A stretch of 64,000 bases of DNA from an uncultured Clostridia bacterium (GTDB lineage Bacteria > Bacillota > Clostridia > Christensenellales > DTU072). This document shows, in pieces, positions 46,001 to 54,527 of this stretch; the first letter of the stretch is position 1; the number at the start of each line of letters is the position of its first letter. The stretch spans positions 1 through 64,000 of the forward strand of contig CALVUD010000005.1 in assembly GCA_944363505.1 (NCBI GenBank), read 5' to 3'. The position numbers and the translations under genes were made by a program. Under the pieces are notes generated by a model. It searched no databases. It saw only the letters and a program-made list of their open reading frames with translations, and was not told where the DNA came from.

Positions 46001-49000
46001 TTTTCTTCCTTAAAAGCGATCCCCTCGAGCGGTACACGCTCGTATACGTCGACGACGAGAGTATATGTTACGCTTTCGGTCGCGCCCGGCGCAGTTACCG
46101 TAAGCGTAACGCTCCCCGGCTTCAGCGCCGTCAACAGCGCTTCTGTATATCCCGTAACCTGTACCGAAAGAATTTCCGTATCGCTGACGTCGAACGTCAT
46201 TCTGGAATAAGTGGGATTTGCGGGAAGCGTGGAAACCGTTATGGAAACGGTATCGCCGACAGCTATTCTGTTCCCGCCCGAAATAGAAACGTCAATGCCC
46301 GTTACCGGCGAATAATTGTCGAATTTTAAATTTCCTATGCCTTCCGCGGCATGGTATTCTCCCGAATATCCATTAAATAGCACGACGCCGTCTTCCCTTA
46401 GGAAAGCGCTGTGGAATTCGCCCGCGGCTATGTTTTCGATGTCCGTAAGCCCCGAAACGTCGCATTGATCGTAAGAGTTATCGCCTGCGGCGACAACGCC
46501 GCCGTCGGCTGTCAGCCCGATAAGGTGTCTGCTGCCCGCCGCAATTTTGACCACGTTCCAACCGGAAACGTCAATGTTTTCCGCACCGCTCACCTTGACG
46601 CTTCCGTCCGAAAGCAGTACCGCCGTGAAATCGTCGCCGGCCGCAACGGCAACCGCGCCCGAAATGCCGCCGAGATCGCCATAGGCGGAGCTTGCGCCCG
46701 CCGCGGACACTGTGCCGTCCGAATGCAACGCCACAACGTGCTTCAGCCCTGCCGAAATCGCCGTAACGTCGTTGAATCCCGAAACGTCGGTCTGACCCGA
46801 ATCGTTCAGTCCCGCAGCCAATACGCGCCCGTCGGCAGTCAAGCCGTAAGAAGTATAGTAACCTGCGGAAACCGCGATTATGTTCTCCCAATCAACGACG
46901 TTTTGTTCCCCGTAAACCTGACTTCCGAACTCAACGACTTTTAATCCTTCCGTTAAAACGAGGGTGTGCGTCCTGCCCGCGGCGATGCCGACGGCTCCCG
47001 AATATCCCTCCGCAGCCCATCTGCCGGAAGCTGAAAAGCCCGAAACGTCGACTATCCCGAAAGCGTTTACCGCGACGGTTATCCCCGACGACGCCGCCAG
47101 AGCGGGGCTTTTGTCGGTTACGGTATTCAATACCGTCTGCCAATCCGTCGAGGAGGAAGAAACGTTCAGGGTACCCAAGCGTATCACGTCGCCGTCGGAG
47201 TCGGTAACCGACAGTCTGACGGTTTTGGGCTCGGTCGACGAAGTATACGCAACACCGTCGAACAGGGAAGTCAAGGTATTGCCTTTGTCGGAGACCACGA
47301 ACTTAAGATCGAGCGTTCTTTGTCCCGAAAGGTATGCCGTCAAAAACTTTCCGTAATTGAGTTTCGCGGCAGCTATTACCTCCCCGTTTCCGGATAACGC
47401 TTCCACGCTGAGCGCGGAAAGGTACTGCGGGTCGAAATCTCCGAGGCTGAGCGTTACTCCGACGCCCGAATATTCGGATACGTTGACCAGTTCCGCCGAT
47501 TCCAAGAATATCTTGTCCGTAAAATACTGATCGGATATGTGCGCCGAGTTCGAGAGCTTGACCGTAAATTCTATACTGGTCGAACTTATCGAATTTGCTT
47601 CGATGACTATTCCCGAATTCGTGCCGTTGGAATAATACAGGCAGTCGGGATCGAATTTATCGGTGGAAGTCATGCTTCCCACGCTTTTGAAATAAGTGTT
47701 GTAAGGAGAAAGATAGGCGTAACCGACTTCGTAATCGGAGCGGAAATATACCGAGCCGCCCACCTCGTCGGATAAGTCGGGTCTGAAAACGAACACTTCG
47801 TCCGCGAGGCTGCCCGAGCCGTGATATTTGGCGTGCATATTGCCCGTCGATGTCGAGAAATCGTCGGGTTCTTTTATGCGGTACACGATCAGCCCGCTGC
47901 CGGGAAGTTCGGAATCGAAGCCCGAAACGGTGATTCTGCGGTATTCCAGCATGAAGTATTCGTCCGTATCGGTATAGATGCGGTACGCCAGCGTGCCGTT
48001 TACATGTTCGGCAGCGGACACGGGCGACAGCGAATATGTGCCGTTGGAGGTAATATCCTTTATCTGACCGTTTTCGATCCCGCCGAGATATTTGTCGCGG
48101 ATATACGTCAGCATATACTGCGGAGTATCCAGATTGCTCCCCATCAGATCCCATTCGCCTACAGCCGAATAGTCGTCGTCGTAGTGATACAGATCGGGCG
48201 CGCCGAGAACGTGTCCCATCTCGTGCGCAAGCACCCCTACGTCCAGCGCCGTATCGAAATTGAAGGAATAATCCCCCACTTTCACGCCGCATATCGTGGA
48301 ATATCCGGAGCCGTCGATGTCGTCAAGATTCCAGCTGTGAGGCCAGAGCAGGCTGCCCCAACTGCCGGAAGAGGATCCGCACACTATAAAGGAAACGGAA
48401 TCGGCGTATCCGTCGCCGTCGGCGTCCGCGTTTATACCTATCGATGCGAAATATTCGGAGGCGGCTTTGACGGCGTTGGTCAATAATGTCGCTTCGCGCG
48501 TCTGTCTGCGTAGCGAACTGCCCTCCACGTTATAATACTTTCTGGACTCGGAATCCCGATACACGAAAATCGAGCCGTTGGCGTAAGGCATTTCCGAAAC
48601 GACGTTGATTTTGCCGCCGCTTTGCACCTGGTAATAAGACCTTACGGAACCGGAGCCGTTCAGCATTTCATCGATTTTACCGCTCGGCGCATAAGTTTCG
48701 TCTTTAAACGCTATAAAAATAACCAGATTGACTATGGTTGCGCTTTCTTCCGAGGCGAGAGCGCCGAAAGCGTTTCCGCCCCTCGCCGAAGTGGATACGG
48801 AAGAAACGCTCTCTATATAATCGGAAGATAGATTCAGATAAGTGATCTTGGGAACCGCGGCGATCTCCTTCTCGCTCGCCGTTACGGACACGCCGCCCGA
48901 AACGGGCGCGCCGCCGTCGTCCACTGCATAGGTCAGAGTGTTGTTCTGCCTGTCCGCGATCAGTATGTACCCCTCCGAATCATGATAATACCTGAACCTC

Positions 49001-49218
49001 TCGTCGCCGGACTCGTAAAATGAAACGCTTTCCCCGTCGACGACCATTTCTCTTTCGAAGGTATATTCGCCGTAATCGTAATTCGGGGGTGCGGAAACCG
49101 CGTCTTCGGAAAAATACAGAGCGCAAACGACCGTCGCCGCCAGAATGGCGAGCGCGAAAGCCGTCAAAACTTTTCGGAGCGCGCCGCTACGGGCGCGCTC
49201 CCTACGCTCCTTATTCAT
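43012..49218 (-). CDS. Giant secreted M6-type metalloprotease with RCC1, Ig-like and dockerin domains
   Basis: A protein of about 2068 residues. The signal peptide (LTAFALAILAATVVCALYF) is followed by an M6/immune-inhibitor-A-like protease with HEMGHVLGAPDLYHY at about 332, the zinc site. Then come RCC1-like repeats (about 700-960, recurring AAGD and GLTADGxV phrases), a Big_2 Ig-like domain and several Ig-like repeats containing VTYASGDTE-type strands. A C-terminal dockerin (about 1976-2029) has two calcium loops, DTDGDGKVTQND and DYNGDGKQNLTD. The start at 49218 is set by a promoter TTGACT-17-TATAAT ending six bases upstream, so codons further upstream cannot be translated from this transcript. 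It heads the protease-lipoprotein-GH20-hydrolase-lepB operon. Confidence 0.9.
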   Translation of the reverse strand: MNKERRERARSGALRKVLTAFALAILAATVVCALYFSEDAVSAPPNYDYGEYTFEREMVVDGESVSFYESGDERFRYYHDSEGYILIADRQNNTLTYAVDDGGAPVSGGVSVTASEKEIAAVPKITYLNLSSDYIESVSSVSTSARGGNAFGALASEESATIVNLVIFIAFKDETYAPSGKIDEMLNGSGSVRSYYQVQSGGKINVVSEMPYANGSIFVYRDSESRKYYNVEGSSLRRQTREATLLTNAVKAASEYFASIGINADADGDGYADSVSFIVCGSSSGSWGSLLWPHSWNLDDIDGSGYSTICGVKVGDYSFNFDTALDVGVLAHEMGHVLGAPDLYHYDDDYSAVGEWDLMGSNLDTPQYMLTYIRDKYLGGIENGQIKDITSNGTYSLSPVSAAEHVNGTLAYRIYTDTDEYFMLEYRRITVSGFDSELPGSGLIVYRIKEPDDFSTSTGNMHAKYHGSGSLADEVFVFRPDLSDEVGGSVYFRSDYEVGYAYLSPYNTYFKSVGSMTSTDKFDPDCLYYSNGTNSGIVIEANSISSTSIEFTVKLSNSAHISDQYFTDKIFLESAELVNVSEYSGVGVTLSLGDFDPQYLSALSVEALSGNGEVIAAAKLNYGKFLTAYLSGQRTLDLKFVVSDKGNTLTSLFDGVAYTSSTEPKTVRLSVTDSDGDVIRLGTLNVSSSSTDWQTVLNTVTDKSPALAASSGITVAVNAFGIVDVSGFSASGRWAAEGYSGAVGIAAGRTHTLVLTEGLKVVEFGSQVYGEQNVVDWENIIAVSAGYYTSYGLTADGRVLAAGLNDSGQTDVSGFNDVTAISAGLKHVVALHSDGTVSAAGASSAYGDLGGISGAVAVAAGDDFTAVLLSDGSVKVSGAENIDVSGWNVVKIAAGSRHLIGLTADGGVVAAGDNSYDQCDVSGLTDIENIAAGEFHSAFLREDGVVLFNGYSGEYHAAEGIGNLKFDNYSPVTGIDVSISGGNRIAVGDTVSITVSTLPANPTYSRMTFDVSDTEILSVQVTGYTEALLTALKPGSVTLTVTAPGATESVTYTLVVDVYERVPLEGIAFKEENVTVISGEYANLMLILNPADAYVSGEVAFTSSAPGTVEVGADGRVFALSQGSATVTAVLDGFSASCTVNVVDTDAVSIAVVASDETPYRYGAPLDYSRYTVSIDIAGHTEFAALTADMVYGYNAYLLGAQTLSVSYMGVQTSFKVTVSDYIVRVAPKEDSSFKREYKYGESFDADVRYAYVKYFASGATEESTFLSNELKGYDPYKLGTQTLIFTYTDALWKDVCSFSVDVFVTDYVSSVSFTPLKSVYKYGEALFPGELVTLHMASGMTRYVDLNEVVVRDTASVVSDTGDSLYSLYSLRTGDHALEISYYDEAGGETHTTTANVKVELGGEFYFSGADAQGRFLYPVGGDLNIEISFVQYNTTVMLERAASAEQIPLSGGGIYYVLSGFDASSAGVSEVTLVNLYSVGQTLSASDGITTEPVLIGSWGITVYGYAASADVNLVTDKTEYLFGEAVSAAFEIEFGGETVVMPPMETRYDVTKVGEVEYFARYMDDWYSVIIRVNDYCTELLPVEDAVVDYGAVYVPAVVAIMACAGKVTLGAGDYATEGDISTSVPGTRTITVSYGGKSVSFTLTVLNGAVSVEVSTPPRTVYRLNEYFDPTSEYIITYASGDTETVPFDETAFIVEPDRESLYFRVINETGIKVYIYYVGDGMRREVWNGLVTAPNYVTELKVALASDIVEIGSVPETSVTASFASGTSRRLSASEYSLQFDPNLLGVQTLTLIYEYKGVKYSESFTITVIDAVETLTLLSAPAVVSYGYGATLNWTGASVKVKFKTGGSVTYSGSEIPGNTVVRYSTLVSGTNKVEIALGGKTVYFNISVGAPENAVTVANTDYAFVSIKDRRIVLYSPMAIDYARSTVVSMQSYLGAKYVSREGTVIQDYSVSAKTGDSYVLFNTEGLEVIKFKIYVNGDTDGDGKVTQNDIDSIAGILAGSGTDAYFDYNGDGKQNLTDLVLFQREQASSPASAPEPSPVNKMAKLMTAPVSNRKKELLCE

Positions 49219-49224
49219 GGCTTT

Positions 49225-49253
49225 ATTATATATCACGCGCGCCCGCCAGTCAA
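49225..49253 (-). promoter_or_regulatory. Leaderless promoter of the giant protease operon
   Basis: Minus strand: TTGACT (49253-49248), exactly 17 bases, TATAAT (49230-49225), then six bases to the ATG at 49218. No Shine-Dalgarno is present. The predicted start falls on the A of the ATG. Confidence 0.65.
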
Positions 49254-49354
49254 TACCCGTCGGAAAAATGCGCTTTTTGCCCTCGACCAATTATTGGCGT
49301 ATTTTAAAATCGGGTTGCCACGCGATGCGCCCGTTTTCAGAATATCCGCTTGAT

Positions 49355-49771
49355 TCACAGCATATTCCAACCGGAAAAATCGGGCAGCGTGCCCGAATCT
49401 GTAAAATCCGCGAAAATCTTCTCGACTGCGGCAGGATCGTCGAAATCCCGGGCATACAGGATCGGTTCGTCCGCTTCGAAACGGGTCACAGTCACGTTCA
49501 ATGCGTGTTTTTTTATTTTTTTCGAAAACAGCGCGCGACGCAAGTCGTTATACGCGTGTATTTCCGCGACGCCGCAAATATCCGGCACCGCCCTGACGAT
49601 GACGTCGGCGCGATCGGAGGAAACGCTTTCGAAAGCTGCTTTCAACCGCGCCGTTTTGTCCGAAATATCCGAAAATCCGAATATACGTTCCGAACAACCC
49701 GCTATTTCGTTCTCGTCCGTAATGTCGATGCCTACAGGCTTATCTGAAAAATATAATCTGGCGTTACTCAT
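49355..49771 (-). CDS. Hypothetical protein
   Basis: A protein of about 138 residues with no recognised family. It is mixed alpha/beta and acidic, with no membrane segment. The ATG at 49771 follows GGAGG, and a TATAAT lies about 30 bases upstream at about 49791; an ATG at 49816 overlaps the upstream gene and has no ribosome site. It has its own promoter and stands alone between the giant protease and the HTH regulator. No function can be suggested. Confidence 0.55.
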   Translation of the reverse strand: MSNARLYFSDKPVGIDITDENEIAGCSERIFGFSDISDKTARLKAAFESVSSDRADVIVRAVPDICGVAEIHAYNDLRRALFSKKIKKHALNVTVTRFEADEPILYARDFDDPAAVEKIFADFTDSGTLPDFSGWNML

Positions 49772-49812
49772 ACCGACCTCCGTAAATATTATAAAGGATG
49801 TCGAAGGTTTAT

Positions 49813-50361
49813 TCAAGTATCAAAATTTTTGCTTATTATACATAGAATAAATTTACGCGGCGATACGCTCAAATCGTCAATAATGTATAAATTATCACGC
49901 CGAGCACTACGGCGAAGATCACGGCTCGCGAAATGATATAAGGAACGACTATTTTTTTTTGCCTTTACTCTTTTATACTTGGGTTTGGAAAGTAACGCGA
50001 AAACGACGTATCCCGTTAGCCCCGCGACGCTTCCTATCCCGAAATACTTCTGCCCGGAAAAATATGTCGCAAGCGTGAACGCCGTGGTCAGCGCCAGAAA
50101 CGCCACGGCTATATAATACATTCGGCGCCCTTTTTTTTCGTCCGCAAGCTTTTTGTTTTCGATGTCGTCTTCGGATAAGAGGTCGTCGATTCTTACGTTA
50201 AACAGATCGGCAACGGCTTTCAGACTGTCGATGCTCGGAAATCCCCTGTCCGTCTCCCATTTCGAAACGGCGGTCCTGGTAACGAAAAGCTTATCCGCGA
50301 GCTGCTCTTGCGTGAGCATATTATCCGTTCTGAGTTTTTTCAGTTTTTGACCGAATGTCAT
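49813..50361 (-). CDS. XRE-family HTH regulator with membrane domain, frameshifted
   Basis: A 182-codon frame. Residues 1-65 are a Cro/CI-type helix-turn-helix (KLKKLRTDNMLTQEQLADKLFVTRTAVSKWETDRGFPSIDSLKAVADLF). Two membrane helices follow (about 82-100 and 107-125). After a run of nine A (T at 49952-49960 on the plus strand) the frame becomes arginine-rich and odd. Removing one base gives KKIVVPYIISRAVIFAVVLG and a further helix ending TLLTI with a stop at 49869-49871, a natural membrane end. So the gene is frameshifted in a homopolymer: mutation, phase variation or sequencing error. AGGGAGG precedes the ATG. Confidence 0.75.
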   Translation of the reverse strand: MTFGQKLKKLRTDNMLTQEQLADKLFVTRTAVSKWETDRGFPSIDSLKAVADLFNVRIDDLLSEDDIENKKLADEKKGRRMYYIAVAFLALTTAFTLATYFSGQKYFGIGSVAGLTGYVVFALLSKPKYKRVKAKKNSRSLYHFASRDLRRSARRDNLYIIDDLSVSPRKFILCIISKNFDT

Positions 50362-50485
50362 AACGTGCCTCCCTGAGCGTGAATAAATTGTCTAAATTAT
50401 ATTCCGTATCCGCTTGAAAGTCACGACACTTTCCGTCGCAAAGGCACAATCGATGGAATTTCACCTCAACCCGATACTTCGCTTT

Positions 50486-50710
50486 TCAGTCATCGTCAAA
50501 TTTTAAAGCCGTCCCGCTTCCGTTACAATCGGGACATCTGATAAGACCCGTCCCGTTGCAACGGGAACAATGAACGAAATTCACCCATCCGTCGGAATCA
50601 CCTGTTCCGTAAGTCTTATTATAATAAATTCTTCCGCTGCCTTCGCAGTTAGGACAAGAAACGGTTCCCGTTCCTTCGCAAGTCGGACAAGATACTCTGA
50701 TTGTTCTCAT
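50486..50710 (-). CDS. Small DnaJ-type zinc-finger protein
   Basis: A protein of about 74 residues made almost wholly of CxxCxGxG units: CPTCEGTG, CPNCEGSG, CSRCNGTG and CPDCNGSG. This is the DnaJ cysteine-rich central domain without the J domain, expected to bind two zinc ions. Stand-alone domains of this sort occur as small chaperone-like or assembly proteins. The ATG at 50710 follows AAGGAGA. No partner gene is adjacent. Confidence 0.75.
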   Translation of the reverse strand: MRTIRVSCPTCEGTGTVSCPNCEGSGRIYYNKTYGTGDSDGWVNFVHCSRCNGTGLIRCPDCNGSGTALKFDDD

Positions 50711-50874
50711 ATTCGTCTCCTTAAACATGATTATCGCTATTAAATTTTGCCGAAACCGGTATAATATACCGTTTTACGCCGCCTAAACTTCAAATTTTAC
50801 GACGAGATTAATCTTGACGTAAGTTTACGCTTTCACGCGGCGCAATATTGTTACGCCGCGTGAAAGATTAGGTA

Positions 50875-51402
50875 TTATCCCATATAACCGTACAACCTGC
50901 TTCCGTCGGCACAGGTATTTCCCCTTTGGCTTACGGGAAGCGCGTCTAAATTGATCGATAAGTGATTGGTTATGTTGCTGATACTGGTAGAAGAAGTAAT
51001 ATGTCCTGCCACTGCTCCGATATTCGGATAAATATTAGCATCCGAACCCGTGACGGTAAAGGTGGCAAGCAACGTACAAGAGCCGATAGTCCCCGAAGGG
51101 GAATAACCGGCTATCCCGCCGGCCGACCTGTTATTAACGCTAGGATAATATTCCATTATCGCAATGACGTAGCAACCGTTTATGGTACCCGTGTTTTCAC
51201 CGCAAATTCCCCCCATATCTCCGTTAGTGAAAATAGAAGGAATTTGCAAACTCAGAACTTTTCCGAATCCACAGCTACTGATAGTACCTTGATTTACGCC
51301 CGTAATGCCGCCGACTTTGCTCAAATTTCTGTTGACGGAAATCTCCGTGCCTTCAACGGTAATATCGCTTAAGATACCCCCGGCACGGTTTATGCCGCAC
51401 AC
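50875..51402 (-). pseudogene. GLUG-repeat surface-protein fragment
   Basis: A 175-codon frame of repeated GGI-G-N-GTI-SC units (VGGITGVNQGTISSCGFG, MGGICGENTGTINGCYV, AGGIAGYSPSGTIGSC), the GLUG beta-helix type found in large secreted adhesins or proteases. It lacks a signal peptide, a clear start codon and a ribosome site, and its 5' end overlaps the preceding membrane protein gene. It is best read as a broken C-terminal remnant, although in-frame sequence continues a little upstream. Confidence 0.5.
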
Positions 51403-52355
51403 TGTATCGTCACGATTAAATGTAACGGAAAGAAGAAAAATACAATGAACGAATATATCAACAGCGGGCTAACCAACGCCTCCTGCATATCGTAGAACGT
51501 AAGGTGTAAATATACCAACGCCGCAAGCGTCAGGATATCGAGCACCGCATTGGCGAAAATAAGCTTTGCATATAAAACGGCTTTTTCTCTTTCGCTCAAT
51601 ACTTCGGGCGCTTTACTCTTTTTGCTTGCGGGGCGCGCCTTCGCGCGTTTTTTGCGCGTAGTATCTTCGGGTATTTCGAGTTTTTTGATACGGCCGAGAT
51701 ATTCGTCGTATTCGGGAACACCTTCTATATAATTGCGATAAAAGTCGCCGCATACTACAAGCTCGGCGTCGGTCAGAGAAAGCAATTTCAATACCGTTTC
51801 TTTGTCATAGCAGAAATCATACAGATAATCGTAATGATAAAGACTTTCCATATCAATAGAATTATCGGCAAACTCGGTAAACGTTTTGCTGTTCAACAAC
51901 AGCACGTCGTATACATATTCGCCTTTATGTATTTTGCTTTTGACCTTAAACGGTATTCTGGGGGGCGCGAATCTGCCGTTACTCCTTCTTATATAATCGT
52001 AATATGTGACAATGATTATGCTCTTGACCGATTCGAGCGCTATATGCTGAATTTTAGTCTCTTCGTGAATTTTATACCGCCTTCTCGGGAAAATGCGATA
52101 CGCCGTAAGCGTATTGCCGTCAAGTTCATACTTATATTCGCGTATATTCGCTTCATACGCCCCTATGCAAAATATTTGCATCAGCGCGGTAAACCCTAAT
52201 AATACGGCAAACGTTATCCGCGCCCATTCCGGCGTGTCGTAAAAGAAGACTACGACGGCTATCGCAAGCAACACGATATTGACCGCTGAGCCTATGACGC
52301 ACAGCTTTAAGGTCTTTTTTAGCTCGAATCTTGCCGGTTCAAATCTCGTTTTCAT
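51390..52355 (-). CDS. Membrane protein, unknown
   Basis: A protein of about 321 residues. Two N-terminal helices (about 13-36 and 42-60) and two C-terminal ones (about 262-285 and 292-313) enclose a soluble domain of about 200 residues containing a lysine-rich run (RKKRAKARPASKKSK). No family is recognised. The ATG at 52355 is preferred to a TTG two codons earlier. It follows the putative Rhs immunity gene by 18 bases and may belong to that cassette. Confidence 0.6.
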   Translation of the reverse strand: MKTRFEPARFELKKTLKLCVIGSAVNIVLLAIAVVVFFYDTPEWARITFAVLLGFTALMQIFCIGAYEANIREYKYELDGNTLTAYRIFPRRRYKIHEETKIQHIALESVKSIIIVTYYDYIRRSNGRFAPPRIPFKVKSKIHKGEYVYDVLLLNSKTFTEFADNSIDMESLYHYDYLYDFCYDKETVLKLLSLTDAELVVCGDFYRNYIEGVPEYDEYLGRIKKLEIPEDTTRKKRAKARPASKKSKAPEVLSEREKAVLYAKLIFANAVLDILTLAALVYLHLTFYDMQEALVSPLLIYSFIVFFFFPLHLIVTIQCAA

Positions 52356-52373
52356 AGTCAATAACCGTATTGC

Positions 52374-53282
52374 CTACCAATCCCTATACTTTTCACATCT
52401 GTCCGTTACCGAATTAAAACCGAAGCTCGATAAACGATTACTGAAATACTCAAAAAGCATTTCCCTGTTTTGAGTATCGATGAAATTGTCCGAGTTCAAT
52501 TTGTTTATCTCGGAATATGCTTTCTTCAGCAACAATAAAGCTTTTTCTTCGCTTTTTGTTTTCAATAATCCGTACTCAAATTCAGTCAAAATGCTTTTAA
52601 GACGAACTATTTTTACGCTTTCGCCTTCTTCGAATGCTGACGCGAGATCTTCTAGCGACATCACGTTATCGCTTTCGCCGTCGATATTTTTACGTAATAA
52701 AATGATACGTCGACAATAATCATCGTTCCATTTATCGACTTTCAGTCCTTCCGCCCACCATTGTAAGCATGTTTCTACGCTCTGAAAATAAGGCGGCAAC
52801 GATAGAATAGCTTTGTCCGTCGTTTGCGATCGCACGTTAGCGTGTTTTTCATCCATTGTCAGCCATCGATACGAATAGTTTATAAAATTATATTCGCATT
52901 GCCTGAATTTTTTCGGGAAGCTGACTTTTAACTTATTATCATATTCTCCTAATATACTTACCGCCGCCGTTGCGTTGCGTATCTTTTGTGCGCCGTAATC
53001 GGTAAATGAGTAGTCGACAATAAATCCTTCCCCGTCGAATTTATTCTGTTTTGCTATACCTTTGATCTGCTCGTCCACTTCGCCGAGAGAATGAGTTATG
53101 TAATAATGCTTGTCGTTCATTATAGCGTCGTATCCGATTTCTTCGGAATATAAGTTTTCGAATACCGCAATAAGTTTAATACTCCACCCGTCGAAAACGC
53201 TTTCGCCTATTTCCGCAATATAGCCGATTCCGCCGTCTGTTTTACACTTGTAAATTTTACATACATCAAATATTTTTATCAT
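52374..53282 (-). CDS. Putative immunity protein of Rhs toxin
   Basis: A 302-residue soluble protein with no recognised family, mixed alpha/beta at the N-terminus and helical from about 200. It starts nine bases after the stop of the Rhs toxin tip on the same strand, the position in which rhs cassettes carry their cognate immunity gene. Its AT-richness matches the toxin tip rather than the Rhs core. The immunity role is inferred from position alone. Confidence 0.5.
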   Translation of the reverse strand: MIKIFDVCKIYKCKTDGGIGYIAEIGESVFDGWSIKLIAVFENLYSEEIGYDAIMNDKHYYITHSLGEVDEQIKGIAKQNKFDGEGFIVDYSFTDYGAQKIRNATAAVSILGEYDNKLKVSFPKKFRQCEYNFINYSYRWLTMDEKHANVRSQTTDKAILSLPPYFQSVETCLQWWAEGLKVDKWNDDYCRRIILLRKNIDGESDNVMSLEDLASAFEEGESVKIVRLKSILTEFEYGLLKTKSEEKALLLLKKAYSEINKLNSDNFIDTQNREMLFEYFSNRLSSFGFNSVTDRCEKYRDW

Positions 53283-53291
53283 ACAGTCTTT

Positions 53292-54401
53292 TTAACCAAA
53301 CGGTATCCATCGTGATACTCCTAGAATCCTTTTTCCGACACTTGTCAGATTTACATAATTAGGATTTCTAATAGAAATACTATTAATTTTATTCGCTAGG
53401 TTATTTAATCCTCCTTGTTCAATTAAAAATTGCTCCACACCTTTGGCTTGGTTGCGAGAAAACGAACCATCCAAACACTCAATTATTTTTATACCATTTC
53501 TACTATGTTCCCTAGATCTTCTCGCTAAATTATTAGTTATGCCATAATAGTTTTGCGATCCCTTAAGTGCATGATATACACGAACATTACCACTTTGAAC
53601 AGAAAAGCCTGAAGTGGCAGTAACTTTATTTGTGCTCATATAAATTTTAGAAACACTATTAAAATTAACTGCAGAACTTAGTATTGCACCTCCTAATGCG
53701 AAAACACCTCCCCACATAAAGCCGTCGCACAAGCCATCTATGCCGGCTTCTAAAATATCTTCCTCGCTTTCTCCATTTAATGCTGCGATTCCAGCACTTA
53801 TTACTCCATTTATTATGGTACTTGAAAGCACCCCTGCTACTATAGGTAATAACGCCCCACCAGTTGCTATTGTGATTGCTGCTGCCGTAGTCGTTGCAAC
53901 AACACCAACCGCTAATTTAACAATACGCTTCCCGAAAATAGACAGGCAGCCAGAGTCATCAGCGCGATTTACCGGATCGTTTACGCAATAAGCATAAAGG
54001 TTGCCTTCCTCCGCCACTACGTCAGGAGAAATGAATCTGCCTGTTTCGGGATCGTAATAACGGCTTACGAGATAATAAAGTCCGGTTTCCGTATCGTAAT
54101 AATACCCGCGATACCGTATAGGATTGGCGGCTCCTACCGTAGATGCCAAAGCACCGCCGACGGTCAATATTTTACCCCAACTGTCGTAGGTATATTGTAC
54201 TACGAGGTTTCCAGTGCCGTCAATGATACCGGTTACGTCGCCAAGCATATTGCTGATGTAATAATACGACGTACCGTTAAGCGTAAATCCGACCAAACCG
54301 TTTTGATTATAAAGGTATTCGATGACGTTAGCACCGTTGGTTTCCCGATATAACGCGCTTCCTATATATGTATATGCGGTATTGCCTTTGGCAATTACAG
54401 C
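53292..54401 (-). CDS. Orphan Rhs C-terminal fragment with GIY-YIG-like toxin
   Basis: The frame is open from just after a TAG at 54402-54404 and has no proper start (earliest candidate TTG at 54296). The first part is Rhs core: YLYNQNGLVGF, YTYDSWGKIL, YRGYYYDTETGLYYLVSRYYDPETGRFISPD, then the usual junction DPVNRADDSG. After it come hydrophobic segments and a tip (about the last 95 residues) with VYHALKG, YYGITNNLARRSREH and QAKGVEQFLIEQGG, resembling a GIY-YIG/URI nuclease. Base composition drops at the junction. It is a truncated rhs tip, an archive from which toxin variants can be swapped. Confidence 0.75.
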   Translation of the reverse strand, partial: AVIAKGNTAYTYIGSALYRETNGANVIEYLYNQNGLVGFTLNGTSYYYISNMLGDVTGIIDGTGNLVVQYTYDSWGKILTVGGALASTVGAANPIRYRGYYYDTETGLYYLVSRYYDPETGRFISPDVVAEEGNLYAYCVNDPVNRADDSGCLSIFGKRIVKLAVGVVATTTAAAITIATGGALLPIVAGVLSSTIINGVISAGIAALNGESEEDILEAGIDGLCDGFMWGGVFALGGAILSSAVNFNSVSKIYMSTNKVTATSGFSVQSGNVRVYHALKGSQNYYGITNNLARRSREHSRNGIKIIECLDGSFSRNQAKGVEQFLIEQGGLNNLANKINSISIRNPNYVNLTSVGKRILGVSRWIPFG

Positions 54402-54527
54402 CTAACACGTTCCTTTCTCACGTCAAGCGGCTTTCGCGGCATAAACCGCCTAAATCTATGACAGCAATCGATAAAGACTCTTTGACGGCTTAAAACGGCA
54501 CAAAATAAGCCTAAAAAGGTAAAGAAA
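54402..54527. other. Short non-coding stretch after the Rhs core remnant
   Basis: In-frame stop (TAG at 54402-54404) cuts the Rhs core; nothing recognisable follows until the terminator hairpin. The rest of the rhs gene is missing. Confidence 0.5.

Noticed and set aside
49219..49290. N-terminal extension of the giant protease
   Set aside because: These codons overlap the TTGACT-17-TATAAT promoter and would not be on the transcript; the signal peptide begins well with the ATG at 49218.
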